40,229 nucleotides of DNA from Pseudobutyrivibrio sp. YE44 (GCF_900104335.1 NZ_FMXT01000017.1:1-40229); one strand, 5' to 3'. Positions 22,956-31,881 are shown, counted from the stretch's first letter. The notes: a model not told the origin generated them from the sequence alone. Made by a program: numbers and translations.

Positions 22956-23828
22956 ATGAAAGTAGGCGTAATTGGCGCAGGTACAATGGGCCAGGGCATT
23001 GCTAAGGCATTTGCTCAGGTTGATGGCTATGAAGTAGCTCTTTGCGATATCAAGCAGGAGTGGGCTGAAGGCGGTAAGGACAAGATTGCTAAGGGTTATG
23101 CAAGACTTGTTGAAAAAGGAAAGATGGAGCAGGCAGCAGTTGATGCTATCCTCGCTAAGATCACACCAGGTCTCAAGGAAGAACTTTGCAAGGATTGTGA
23201 CCTTATTGTTGAGGCTGCTTTCGAGAACATGGAAGTTAAGAAGACAACATTCAAGGAGCTTGACGAAATCGCTAAGCCTGAGTGCATCTTCGCTTCTAAC
23301 ACATCTTCACTTTCAATCACAGAGATCGGAAATGGTCTTAACCGTCCAATGATCGGTATGCACTTCTTCAATCCTGCTGATAGAATGAAGCTTGTTGAGG
23401 TTATCGCTGGTGTTAACACACCTGCTGAGACTGTAGACGCTATCAAGAAGATTTCTGAGGAAATCGGAAAGACTCCAGTACAGGTTAACGAGGCTGCTGG
23501 TTTCGTAGTAAACCGTATCCTTATCCCAATGATTAACGAAGCTGCTTTCATCAAGATGGAAGGTGTTTCTGATATCGCTGGTATCGATGCTGCTATGAAG
23601 CTTGGTGCTAACCACCCAATGGGACCACTTGAGCTCGGCGATTTCATCGGTCTTGATATCTGCCTCGCAATCATGGACGTTCTTTACAACGAGACAGGTG
23701 ATAGCAAGTATCGTGCTTGCCCACTCCTTCGTAAGATGGTTCGTGGTGGCAACCTTGGTTGCAAGTCTGGTAAGGGATTCTACGTATACAACGCAGATCG
23801 TACAAAGACAGCAGTAGATGCTCAGTAA
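22956..23828 (+). CDS. hbd: 3-hydroxybutyryl-CoA dehydrogenase
   Basis: The 290-residue enzyme reduces acetoacetyl-CoA to 3-hydroxybutyryl-CoA. The N-terminal Rossmann motif GVIGAGTMGQGIA binds NAD(P)H. Catalytic-domain motifs are NTSSLSITEI, GMHFFNPADRMKLVEVI with the catalytic His, EAAGFVVNRILIPMINEA and GANHPMGPLELGDFIGLD. CCAGGAGG upstream supports the ATG. It is the second gene of the butyrate operon and shares its narrow codon use. The crotonase that must follow this step is not encoded in the window. Confidence 0.96.
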   Translation: MKVGVIGAGTMGQGIAKAFAQVDGYEVALCDIKQEWAEGGKDKIAKGYARLVEKGKMEQAAVDAILAKITPGLKEELCKDCDLIVEAAFENMEVKKTTFKELDEIAKPECIFASNTSSLSITEIGNGLNRPMIGMHFFNPADRMKLVEVIAGVNTPAETVDAIKKISEEIGKTPVQVNEAAGFVVNRILIPMINEAAFIKMEGVSDIAGIDAAMKLGANHPMGPLELGDFIGLDICLAIMDVLYNETGDSKYRACPLLRKMVRGGNLGCKSGKGFYVYNADRTKTAVDAQ

Positions 23829-23852
23829 TTATAAATAAAGGAGATTCAGATC

Positions 23853-25022
23853 ATGGATTTTACATTAGATAAGAAGCATGAGATGGCTAGACAGTTGTTC
23901 AGAGAGTTTGCTCAGAACGAAGTTAAGCCAATGGCTCAGGAAATTGATGAGACAGAGCAGTTCCCACGTGAAAACGTAGAGAAGATGATGAAGTACGGTT
24001 TCATGGGTATTCCAATTCCAAAGGAGTACGGTGGACAGGGCTGTGATGTTCTTACATACGTTATGTGTGTAGAGGAGCTTTCAAAGGTTTGTGGTACAAC
24101 AGGTGTTATCGTTTCTGCACATACATCACTTTGCTGCGATCCTATCCTCACATATGGTACAGAAGAGCAGAAGCAGAAGTTCTTAGTTCCACTTGCAAGT
24201 GGTAAGAAGCTTGGTGCTTTCGCACTTACAGAGCCAGGTGCTGGTACAGATGCACAGGGCGCTCAGTGTAGAGCTGACGAAGATGGAGATTCTTGGGTAC
24301 TTAACGGTTCTAAGTGCTTCATCACAAACGGTAAGGAAGCAGACGTTTACATCGTATTCGCTGTAACAGATATCGTTGAAGATGCTAAGGGACGTAAGTC
24401 TAAGAAGTTCTCAGCATTCATCGTTGAGAAGGATACACCAGGATTTACATTCGGTACAAAGGAGAAGAAGATGGGTATCCGTGCTTCTTCTACATACGAG
24501 CTTATCTTCCAGGATTGCCGTATTCCAAAGGAAAACCTTCTTGGAGCAAGAGGTAAGGGCTTTGGTATCGCTATGCACACACTTGATGGTGGTCGTATCG
24601 GTATCGCTGCTCAGGCACTTGGTATTGGTGAAGGCTCAATCGATGCAACAATCGAGTTCGTAAAGGAAAGAAAGCAGTTTGGTCGTCCAATCGCTGCATT
24701 CCAGAACACTGCATTCCAGCTTGCTGATATGAAGGCTCGTATGGATGCTGCTAAGTATCTTGTATACAACGCTGCTTGCACAAAGGACGTTTATACACAG
24801 GATCACAAGACAAGCTACTCTATCGAGGCAGCTGAGGCTAAGCTTTTCGCAGCTGAGGCAGCTATGGCTGTAACTACAAAGGCTGTACAGCTTCACGGTG
24901 GTTATGGTTACACAAGAGAGTACGATGTTGAGCGTATGATGCGTGATGCTAAGATCACAGAGATCTACGAAGGTACATCAGAGGTTCAGAGACTTGTTAT
25001 CTCTGGCGCTATGCTCAAATAA
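23853..25022 (+). CDS. bcd: Butyryl-CoA dehydrogenase
   Basis: The 389-residue flavoprotein reduces crotonyl-CoA to butyryl-CoA. It is an acyl-CoA dehydrogenase with the FAD/substrate signature FALTEPGAGTDAQGAQ and NGSKCFITNG, RKQFGRPIAAFQ, QLHGGYGYTREYDVERMMRDAKI, and the catalytic Glu in IYEGTSEVQRLVISGAML. Next to etfB and etfA it should form the Bcd-EtfAB complex, which in anaerobes couples crotonyl-CoA reduction to ferredoxin reduction by electron bifurcation. The gap to hbd is only 24 bp and AAGGAG precedes the ATG. Confidence 0.96.
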   Translation: MDFTLDKKHEMARQLFREFAQNEVKPMAQEIDETEQFPRENVEKMMKYGFMGIPIPKEYGGQGCDVLTYVMCVEELSKVCGTTGVIVSAHTSLCCDPILTYGTEEQKQKFLVPLASGKKLGAFALTEPGAGTDAQGAQCRADEDGDSWVLNGSKCFITNGKEADVYIVFAVTDIVEDAKGRKSKKFSAFIVEKDTPGFTFGTKEKKMGIRASSTYELIFQDCRIPKENLLGARGKGFGIAMHTLDGGRIGIAAQALGIGEGSIDATIEFVKERKQFGRPIAAFQNTAFQLADMKARMDAAKYLVYNAACTKDVYTQDHKTSYSIEAAEAKLFAAEAAMAVTTKAVQLHGGYGYTREYDVERMMRDAKITEIYEGTSEVQRLVISGAMLK

Positions 25023-25061
25023 GATTGTTTATTATCGTGTGAATAAAAGGAGATTAAATAC

Positions 25062-25844
25062 ATGAATATCGTAGTATGTATTAAACAGGTTCCTGACACA
25101 AAGGGCGGCGTAAAGTTTAACCCAGATGGAACTCTTGATAGAGCATCAATGCTCGCAATTATGAATCCAGATGATAAGGCAGGTCTTGAGGCTGCTCTTA
25201 GAATCAAGGACGAGACAGGCGCAAAGGTTACAGTTCTTACAATGGGACTTCCTAAGGCTGATGATATGCTTCGCGAAGCACTTGCTATGGGTGCTGATGA
25301 GGCAGTTCTTGTTACAGATAGACGTCTTGGTGGAGCTGATACATGGGCTACATCTTCAACAGTTGCAGCTGCAGTAAAGAAGCTCGACTATGATCTCATC
25401 ATCACAGGTCGTCAGGCTATCGATGGTGATACAGCTCAGGTTGGTCCACAGATCGCTGAGCACCTTGCTCTTCCAGTTATCTCTTATGCAGAGGATATCA
25501 AGGTAGAGGGCAACAGTGTTATCGTTAAGCGTCAGTACGAAGACAGATATCACGAAGTAAAGGCTCAGATGCCATGTCTTATCACAGCTCTTTCAGAGCT
25601 CAATGAGCCACGTTACATGACTCCAGGCGGAATCTTCGATGCTTATGACAAGGAAGTTACTGTATGGGGCCGTGATGACCTCACAGATCTTGATGATGCT
25701 AACATCGGTCTTGCTGGTTCTCCAACAAAGATCGCTAAGGCTTCAGATAAGGTTCGTAAGGGAGCAGGCGAGAAGGTTTCTCTTGACCCTAAGGAGTCAG
25801 TAGAGTATATCATGAACAAGCTTAAAGAGAAGCATGTAATTTAA
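25062..25844 (+). CDS. etfB: Electron-transfer flavoprotein, beta subunit
   Basis: The 260-residue subunit begins MNIVVCIKQVPDT, the usual EtfB start, and contains NPDDKAGLEAALRIKDE and the family block TGRQAIDGDTAQVGPQIAEHL. In bifurcating Etf proteins this subunit holds the second FAD and the NADH site. It is encoded directly between bcd and etfA, with AAAGGAG before the ATG, and should act in the Bcd-EtfAB complex in the cytoplasm. Confidence 0.95.
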   Translation: MNIVVCIKQVPDTKGGVKFNPDGTLDRASMLAIMNPDDKAGLEAALRIKDETGAKVTVLTMGLPKADDMLREALAMGADEAVLVTDRRLGGADTWATSSTVAAAVKKLDYDLIITGRQAIDGDTAQVGPQIAEHLALPVISYAEDIKVEGNSVIVKRQYEDRYHEVKAQMPCLITALSELNEPRYMTPGGIFDAYDKEVTVWGRDDLTDLDDANIGLAGSPTKIAKASDKVRKGAGEKVSLDPKESVEYIMNKLKEKHVI

Positions 25845-25862
25845 TAAGAGGAGGCAAACAGA

Positions 25863-26909
25863 ATGTCATTAGAAGAATACAAGGGCGTAGCTATATTCGC
25901 TCAGCAGGTTGATAATAAACTTAGCTCAATTGCCTTCGAACTTATCGGCAAGGCACATGAGCTTGCAGCAGATTTAGGAACAGACGTTACAGCAGTTGTA
26001 CTTGGTAAGGATATCGCAGGTCTTGCAGATAAGCTTGGCGAGTACGGTGCAGACAAGGTTGTTCTTATTGACGATCCAGCACTTGAGACATATCGTACAG
26101 AGCCATATGCACAGGCTCTTACAGCTTATATTAATGAGTACAAGCCAGAGATTATGCTCGTTGGCGCTACAGCTATCGGTCGTGATCTTGGTCCTACAGT
26201 TTCAGCTAGAGTTAAGACAGGTCTTACAGCTGACTGTACATCACTTGAGATTGGTGATTTCCCACTCGTAGCTAGAGAAGGACAGGAGCAGAAGCACAAT
26301 CAGCTTCTTATGACTCGTCCAGCATTCGGTGGTAACACAATCGCTACAATCGCTTGCCCAGACAACCGTCCACAGATGGCAACAGTTCGTCCTGGTGTTA
26401 TGCAGAAGCTTCCTAAGGAGGCTGGTAGAAAGGCTGAGGTTATCAACTTCAACCCTGAAATTAAGGAAAACAACAGATTCGTTGAGATCCTTAACATCGT
26501 TAAGAACGTTACAAACACAGTAGATATCATGGATGCTAAGATCCTTGTATCTGGTGGTCGTGGCGTTGGTTCTCCTGAGAACTTCAAGCTCCTTGAGGAT
26601 CTTGCAGAGGTTCTTGGTGGTACAGTATCTTGCTCACGTGCCGTTGTAGATTCAGGCTGGAAGCCAAAGGATCTTCAGGTAGGTCAGACAGGTAAGACAG
26701 TACGTCCAAACGTATACTTTGCAATCGGTATCTCTGGTGCTATCCAGCATACAGCTGGTATGGAAGAGTCTGATATCATCATCGCTATCAACAAGGATGA
26801 GACAGCTCCTATCTTTGATGTAGCTGATTACGGTATCGTAGGCGACCTTAACAAGATCGTTCCAGCTCTTACAGAGGCACTTAAGGCTGAGCTTGCTGCT
26901 CAGAACTAA
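25863..26909 (+). CDS. etfA: Electron-transfer flavoprotein, alpha subunit
   Basis: The 348-residue subunit has the N-terminal Etf domain and the C-terminal FAD-binding domain, with ILVSGGRGVGSPENF, SRAVVDSGW, VGQTGKTVRPNVYFAIGISGAIQHTAGM and IIAINKDETAPIFDVADYGIVGD, which are family hallmarks. The FAD here passes electrons to Bcd. The gene is 18 bp after etfB with GAGG upstream of the ATG. A terminator at 26973 ends the operon. Confidence 0.96.
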   Translation: MSLEEYKGVAIFAQQVDNKLSSIAFELIGKAHELAADLGTDVTAVVLGKDIAGLADKLGEYGADKVVLIDDPALETYRTEPYAQALTAYINEYKPEIMLVGATAIGRDLGPTVSARVKTGLTADCTSLEIGDFPLVAREGQEQKHNQLLMTRPAFGGNTIATIACPDNRPQMATVRPGVMQKLPKEAGRKAEVINFNPEIKENNRFVEILNIVKNVTNTVDIMDAKILVSGGRGVGSPENFKLLEDLAEVLGGTVSCSRAVVDSGWKPKDLQVGQTGKTVRPNVYFAIGISGAIQHTAGMEESDIIIAINKDETAPIFDVADYGIVGDLNKIVPALTEALKAELAAQN

Positions 26910-26972
26910 TTTTGGGGCAATATCTATTCCTAATAAGTTTAGATTTTCCTATAATTTCTTTCTTTAATTTTT

Positions 26973-27010
26973 TGAAGGCGGGTCCTGATGGACTCGCCTT
27001 CAGTGTTTTT
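26973..27010 (+). terminator. Terminator of the butyrate operon
   Basis: TGAAGGCG (26973-26980) and CGCCTTCA (26995-27002) pair, with GTCC/GGAC inside and a TGAT loop; GTGTTTTT follows. Confidence 0.88.
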
Positions 27011-27021
27011 AATTATCATGG

Positions 27022-27050
27022 CACCGTTAGGTGACGGATGAGGTGTAAAG
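27022..27050 (+). repeat. 29-bp direct repeat, copy 1 (before MATE gene)
   Basis: CACCGTTAGGTGACGGATGA... (29 bp) matches 28438-28466 at 28 of 29 positions. CACC/GGTG can form a small hairpin with the loop GTTA. Similar GGTGACGGATGAGGTG-type units are, from memory, common intergenic repeats in gut Firmicutes. Confidence 0.7.
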
Positions 27051-27065
27051 TAGTAAAATACAATT

Positions 27066-28427
27066 ATGAACAATAAAAAAGTTGATATGACTCATGGCCC
27101 TCTCTTGGGCAAACTCATTATATTCACTATCCCTATTATATTGTCAGGTGTGTTACAGCTTCTTTTTAATGCAGCTGATGTAATTGTTGTGGGCAGATTT
27201 GCCGGTGAGGCTAGCCTTGCTGCAGTAGGCTCTACAGGCGCGCTAATCAACCTTATGACCAATCTTTTTATTGGTATGTCTATAGGTGCCAATGTATGCG
27301 CTGCACAGGCGTATGGAGCCGGAAATGACGACGATATATCTAAGACAGTTCATACAAGCATAGCTTTTTCCCTAATATGTGGTGTGATTTTAATATTTAT
27401 TGGCTTATTTGGAGCCAGACCTATGCTGGAAGTAATGGGGTCTCCAGAGGATGTAATTGACTTATCTACCCTCTATGTAAGGATATACTTTTTGGCAATG
27501 CCAGCTATTATGCTTTACAACTTCCTGGCTGCTATTCTTAGAGCATCAGGTGACACAAAGCACCCATTGGAGTTCTTAACCATAGCTGGCATAATAAACG
27601 TAATATTAAATCTATTTTTAGTTATCGTGTTTAAGCTTGGAGTTGCAGGCGTTGCCATAGCTACTGTGAGCTCAAATTTAATCTCTTGCTTCCTGCTTGT
27701 TCAGTTTTTTATGATGCAAAACGACTCATTAAAACTACATTTAACAAAGATAGCAATCGACAAAAGAATACTGAAAAAGATAGTTAGAATCGGCCTTCCT
27801 GCAGGTATTCAGGGAACTGTATTCTCATTATCCAATGTAGTTATCCAATCGGCTATAAATTCCTTCGGAACCGCCGTAATAGCAGGTTCAGCTGCTGCTG
27901 GTAGTATTGAGGGATTCGTATATATTTCAATGAATTCAGTATCACAGACTACAGTTACCTTCGTGGGACAGAATTTTGGTGCTGGAAATGAGAAGCGTGT
28001 TAAAAAGGTTGTGTTTGAGACCTTGGCAATAGTTATTGTGGTAGGCCTTATAATGGGAAATCTTGCTTATTTCTTCTCAACAGATTTGCTTGGAATCTAC
28101 ACAGAAAGTCAGGATGCTATTATCGCCGGAAGGCTTCGTCTTTTCTGGGTTTGTTGTCCATATTTCCTTTGTGGAATCATGGATACACTAACCGGTGGCC
28201 TCAGAGGATTAGGCCATTCCTTTGCTCCGATGATTGTTTCTTTGCTTGGAGCGTGTGCAACAAGACTCATTTGGATAGCAACCTATTTTCAAATTCATCA
28301 TACACAGGATGTTTTGTTCTTCTCTTACCCTGGAAGCTGGTTCCTGACACTGTCAGTACACAGCATTTGCCTAATTATCATTTACAAAAAGTGGGTTAAG
28401 AAGAAGGAATCTGAAATAAGAATTTAA
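27066..28427 (+). CDS. MATE-family efflux transporter
   Basis: The 453-residue membrane protein has about twelve hydrophobic segments in two similar halves, with the MATE features GPLLGKLIIFTIPIILSGVLQLLF at the start, NAADVIVVGRFAGEASLAAVGSTG and, in the second half, GLPAGIQGTVFSLSNVVIQSAINSFG. Such transporters export cationic or hydrophobic compounds using a Na+ or H+ gradient; the substrate cannot be told. A weak ribosome binding site lies inside or after the 29-bp repeat. The same repeat precedes the next gene, which may place both under one signal. Confidence 0.92.
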   Translation: MNNKKVDMTHGPLLGKLIIFTIPIILSGVLQLLFNAADVIVVGRFAGEASLAAVGSTGALINLMTNLFIGMSIGANVCAAQAYGAGNDDDISKTVHTSIAFSLICGVILIFIGLFGARPMLEVMGSPEDVIDLSTLYVRIYFLAMPAIMLYNFLAAILRASGDTKHPLEFLTIAGIINVILNLFLVIVFKLGVAGVAIATVSSNLISCFLLVQFFMMQNDSLKLHLTKIAIDKRILKKIVRIGLPAGIQGTVFSLSNVVIQSAINSFGTAVIAGSAAAGSIEGFVYISMNSVSQTTVTFVGQNFGAGNEKRVKKVVFETLAIVIVVGLIMGNLAYFFSTDLLGIYTESQDAIIAGRLRLFWVCCPYFLCGIMDTLTGGLRGLGHSFAPMIVSLLGACATRLIWIATYFQIHHTQDVLFFSYPGSWFLTLSVHSICLIIIYKKWVKKKESEIRI

Positions 28428-28437
28428 AACAAGCCTT

Positions 28438-28466
28438 CACCTTTAGGTGACGGATGAGGTGTAAAG
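28438..28466 (+). repeat. 29-bp direct repeat, copy 2 (before GH2 gene)
   Basis: Differs from copy 1 by one base (T for G at position 5). Its last bases AAAG run into GAGGG and so form part of the ribosome binding site of the glycosidase gene. Confidence 0.7.
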
Positions 28467-28474
28467 GAGGGTCT

Positions 28475-30229
28475 ATGGACTGGAAGGGGATTTTTACAGC
28501 GATAAGCAAGCCAGACAAAAATGCAGCTACTTACGAGCTGTCCACAGATTTTGAATACACAGGTCTGCAGGAATATCCTAGGCCACAGCTACAGCGTGAT
28601 TCATATATAAATTTGAATGGAACCTGGGACTATAGAGTAATTGGAGCCCAAGCCAAAGTAGTGGCCTCAGGCCCAATAGAAGTGCCATTTTCTCCTGAAG
28701 CGAAGCTTTCTGGCACGGAAAAACATATTCTCTTGCCAGAGGAAACTCTTGAGTATTCTAAAAAGTTTACTATGGACAAGCTAAAGAAGTCTAAGTTGCT
28801 TATCCTTCATTTTGGAGCCGTGGATCAAGTGGCACAGGTTTCTTTGAACGGCATAAACCTAGGCATGCATGAGGGTGGCTACACCAGCTTTTCTTTTGAT
28901 ATCACTGATTATGTGGTGGAAGGTGAAAACGAGCTAAAGGTAAAGGTTCGTGATTACACAGATAGAGTGGGATATGCCAGAGGTAAGCAAAGCCTTCAGC
29001 CTTGCGGAATGTGGTACAGTGCTCAAAGTGGTATCTGGCAAACCGTATGGATGGAGTGGGTTCCAGAGGCTTATGTTACAAAGCTCATAATGACTCCAGA
29101 TATCGATAATGATTGCCTGAATATGGTGCTTAAGGTATCAGAAATGAGAGGAAGAGTGACCATTGAATCCTCTAATCCTGATTTAATAAAAGAATATAAG
29201 ATAGAAACTATCACAAGTGACGAGATTGTTGTTAAGGTGAAGCTCAAGGATTATAAATTGTGGACTCCAGAAGAGCCAAATCTCTATTTCTTGAAGGTGA
29301 CATATGGCAGGGATAGCTTTTCTACCTACTTTGCCATGAGGCATTTTGGTGTAGAGCAGGATGAAAATGGAATTCCTCGCCTGACTCTTAATCATGTTCC
29401 AACCTTTATGAATGGCGTTTTGGACCAGGGGTATTATCCTGAAAGTCTTATGACTCCACCTAGTGATGCTGCCATGATATTTGATATTGAAACCATCAAA
29501 AATATGGGCTTTAACATGATTAGAAAGCATTGCAAGCTGGAGCCTATGCGCTGGTATTTCCACTGCGACAGGCTTGGAATGATTGTGTGGCAGGATATTG
29601 TAAACGGCGGTACCAAGTACGATATGAACATGATTTGCAACATTCCTACTATCGTTAGACCATTCGGCAACGCTAAAGATAAAAATAAACTGTTTTTACG
29701 TTTTACAGGGCGAAACACAGAGAAGTCCAAGCAGGTGTGGCACATAGAATGCCGGGAGATAATGGAGCAGCTTCAAAGTGTGCCATGTATAGGCCAGTGG
29801 TGCTTGTTTAATGAGGGCTGGGGACAGTTCGATGCAAAGGATTGCTTGAAATTTGCCAAGGATATAGATGATACAAGGCCTATAGATTCAGCGTCAGGTT
29901 GGTTCCATGAGGACTGTGGAGATGTGTTCTCAGAGCATCTTTATTTCGAGCCTCTTAGGGTGAAAATCACCAAGAGACCTTATGTAATCTCTGAATATGC
30001 AGGCTTTTCCTTAAAGGTAGGAAATCACGTGAAAAGAGATGCTGTATATGGCTACAAACGATACCACCAGGGCAAGGATTTACAGGATGCCTACGACGAA
30101 ATTATGGCAAAAGTAAAGTCCCTTGAAGAACAGGGACTTTCTGGTGCAGTATTTACTCAGGCCACCGACATAGAAGACGAGGTAAACGGCCTGATTACTT
30201 ATGATCGGAAGGTGCAAAAGCTTTATTAA
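28475..30229 (+). CDS. Glycoside hydrolase family 2 enzyme
   Basis: The 584-residue protein has the GH2 layout: an N-terminal sugar-binding jelly roll (about 35-200, with YINLNGTWDYRV and LHFGAVDQVAQVSLNG), an Ig-like sandwich and a C-terminal TIM barrel. The acid/base Glu is in WCLFNEGWGQF and the nucleophile Glu is probably in YVISEYAGF. There is no signal peptide, so it acts inside the cell on imported oligosaccharides; beta-galactosidase, beta-glucuronidase and related activities are all possible. The ATG at 28475 lies six bases after AAAGGAGG; an ATG at 28454 lies within the repeat and is rejected. The 3' end overlaps the convergent exporter gene by 35 bp. Confidence 0.9.
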   Translation: MDWKGIFTAISKPDKNAATYELSTDFEYTGLQEYPRPQLQRDSYINLNGTWDYRVIGAQAKVVASGPIEVPFSPEAKLSGTEKHILLPEETLEYSKKFTMDKLKKSKLLILHFGAVDQVAQVSLNGINLGMHEGGYTSFSFDITDYVVEGENELKVKVRDYTDRVGYARGKQSLQPCGMWYSAQSGIWQTVWMEWVPEAYVTKLIMTPDIDNDCLNMVLKVSEMRGRVTIESSNPDLIKEYKIETITSDEIVVKVKLKDYKLWTPEEPNLYFLKVTYGRDSFSTYFAMRHFGVEQDENGIPRLTLNHVPTFMNGVLDQGYYPESLMTPPSDAAMIFDIETIKNMGFNMIRKHCKLEPMRWYFHCDRLGMIVWQDIVNGGTKYDMNMICNIPTIVRPFGNAKDKNKLFLRFTGRNTEKSKQVWHIECREIMEQLQSVPCIGQWCLFNEGWGQFDAKDCLKFAKDIDDTRPIDSASGWFHEDCGDVFSEHLYFEPLRVKITKRPYVISEYAGFSLKVGNHVKRDAVYGYKRYHQGKDLQDAYDEIMAKVKSLEEQGLSGAVFTQATDIEDEVNGLITYDRKVQKLY

Positions 30230-30650
30230 ACCAAACCTGTGGGAAAGCCATTCCAAGAATGATTCCCATAACGATTGCACCGGCAGTTTTGATGGTTGAT
30301 AAGCCATATTGGCTAAAGTTTGCCATATCATTCATAATTAAATAATAAGAAGTGTAATAGATTCCCGCTCCGGGTACCAATGGAAAGATTCCAGCAATAA
30401 GGTATACGGTGACGGGATTCTTTCTTTTTGCTGCAAGGCTTCTAGAAAGAATTGTAAGAGCAAAGGTACCAACCACGTTTCCGAGGGTAGGAGCACCTAA
30501 TGCTGTGTTTATAATAGAATATCCAATCCAGCCTATAGCTCCAGACAAGCCACAGTAGGAAAGCTCTGAGCGAGGAGCTGAAAAAACAATGGCAAAGGAT
30601 ATTGTAGCCACCATACTGACTACGAATTCAATTAAATAATTAATGTACAT
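30195..30650 (-). CDS. ThrE-type exporter, small subunit (C-terminal half)
   Basis: The 151-residue membrane protein has four or five hydrophobic helices and the family block RKNPVTVYLIAGIFPLVPGAGIYYT, typical of the DUF3815/ThrE_2 half of threonine/serine exporters. The start MYINYLIEF overlaps the stop of the preceding gene (TAATG), so the two are coupled; GGAGG lies 11 bases upstream. In Corynebacterium ThrE both halves are fused, while many Firmicutes encode them separately as here. The last 35 bp overlap the GH2 gene on the other strand. Confidence 0.9.
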   Translation of the reverse strand: MYINYLIEFVVSMVATISFAIVFSAPRSELSYCGLSGAIGWIGYSIINTALGAPTLGNVVGTFALTILSRSLAAKRKNPVTVYLIAGIFPLVPGAGIYYTSYYLIMNDMANFSQYGLSTIKTAGAIVMGIILGMAFPQVWFNKAFAPSDHK

Positions 30651-31426
30651 TATACGTAAACACCTCCGCCGATTAAATGTGCTATTGTGATGATGGTGCC
30701 AACACCAATTGCTATACAAAAGGCGGTAAGAAGGGCATCAATAAGTCTGATAGAGCCTGAAAGATAATCGCTGTTAATGAAGTCGCGGATGCTGTTTGTA
30801 AGTGGAATTCCAGGTACAAGTGGCATGATTCCTCCGATGACTATCTTGTCATAATGAATAGGAAGGCCTGTGATGCTGAAAAGGATGGCTAAGATGGTGA
30901 TAACCATGCTGGCCAACACGTTTGTGACTGTCTTAGAATTACGCATTCTGCTTTCGTAATGAAGAAATATTCTAAGCAAACAGCCGATAATAGTTGCTAT
31001 AACACCATCTAGAGGGCTTCCTCCAAATAAGTAAGCAAAGCCTCCGCAACCAACACCAGTGGCGATTATCATGATTGGAAGATTATAGCCTGGTAGTTTT
31101 TTACATCTCTCTAGCTCAGTCCAGGCTTCTTCAATTGAGATGGTTTTTGCACATACTTGACGACAAAGATTGTTAAGTGCAGCGATTCGTGCTAAATGCA
31201 TTGGATACATTGGCACATGTCTAATCATTGAGCTGGCATTAACAGTGGTCTCATTAGCGCTGGCAAAGATACCGTTGCTTAAGACATAAACATCACAGTC
31301 TGTAATCTCGTATGAGTTTAATATGGCAAGAACAGAATCTTCTACTCTATAAACTTCTGCTCCGTTTCTAAGTAAAATATCCCCTAATTCAACAGCAAAG
31401 GATAATACTTTTTTTGTATCTGACAT
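30650..31426 (-). CDS. ThrE-type exporter, large subunit (N-terminal half)
   Basis: The 258-residue protein has the DUF1212/ThrE signature: a soluble N-terminal part with GDILLRNGAEVYRVEDSVLAIL and five membrane helices after residue 115, including GGIMPLVPGIPLTNSIRDFINSDYLSG. With the small subunit it should form a threonine/serine (or related small-molecule) exporter. AGGGAGA precedes the ATG on the minus strand. The divergent region towards mrp holds a DnaA-box cluster. Confidence 0.9.
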   Translation of the reverse strand: MSDTKKVLSFAVELGDILLRNGAEVYRVEDSVLAILNSYEITDCDVYVLSNGIFASANETTVNASSMIRHVPMYPMHLARIAALNNLCRQVCAKTISIEEAWTELERCKKLPGYNLPIMIIATGVGCGGFAYLFGGSPLDGVIATIIGCLLRIFLHYESRMRNSKTVTNVLASMVITILAILFSITGLPIHYDKIVIGGIMPLVPGIPLTNSIRDFINSDYLSGSIRLIDALLTAFCIAIGVGTIITIAHLIGGGVYV

Positions 31427-31492
31427 AGCGTCTCCCTAATTAATTATTATTGCATCTATATTATGTATTAATTATGTGGGATTTTCAACTAC

Positions 31493-31694
31493 GGTGGATA
31501 AACTTAACGATTGTGGATAACTTAGTGGGAAAAATATGTTCGTTGATTTGAGACTCACTTGAGTTAAAAAGTGGAATTAGACCTTGTAAAATGGGCGCTT
31601 CTGAGGAAACTCATCGATGGATAACAATGGGGATAAAATGGATAAGTGAAGTTATCCTCAACTTTAAAAACATCATTGTGGAAAATGTGGATAA
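31493..31694. promoter_or_regulatory. Cluster of DnaA-box-like nonamers
   Basis: Compared with TGTGGATAA: two perfect boxes (31512-31520 and 31686-31694). One-mismatch boxes are at 31493-31501, 31628-31636, 31652-31660 (minus strand) and 31677-31685. Two-mismatch boxes are at 31616-31624 and 31637-31645. Two of them abut exactly (31677-31694). An AT-rich stretch lies at 31437-31475. No dnaA, dnaN or rpmH gene is near. The rest of the 490-bp gap holds the mrp promoter and leader. Confidence 0.65.
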
Positions 31695-31809
31695 CTCGAA
31701 CTTTAGGTTGAAACGTATAACAACAACCATATAAAGCCTTAAGATTTAAACAAATTCCAAGAAAAGAGGTTTTGTATCAATAAATAAACTGATATAAAAA
31801 CTAGGGATA

Positions 31810-31881
31810 TGGTATACTGTAAGCCGAGTGCATTGTTATGCAAACAGAGTCTAGCTGACAATTTTAGAGTTGATAGCTAGA
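31810..31881 (+). promoter_or_regulatory. mrp promoter and leader hairpin
   Basis: Extended -10 TGGTATACT (31810-31818) without a good -35. In the leader TCTAGCT (31850-31856) pairs with AGCTAGA (31875-31881). AGGAGG precedes the mrp ATG. Confidence 0.5.

Noticed and set aside
23096-23674. 192-codon open frame antisense to hbd
   Set aside because: The narrow codon use of the highly expressed butyrate genes leaves long antisense frames open; no start signals are present.
27022-28466. Mini-ykkC (guanidine-II) riboswitch, because of GGTGACGG next to a transporter gene
   Set aside because: The two-hairpin arrangement with ACGR loops closed by matching stems is not present; the sequence fits a dispersed repeat better.
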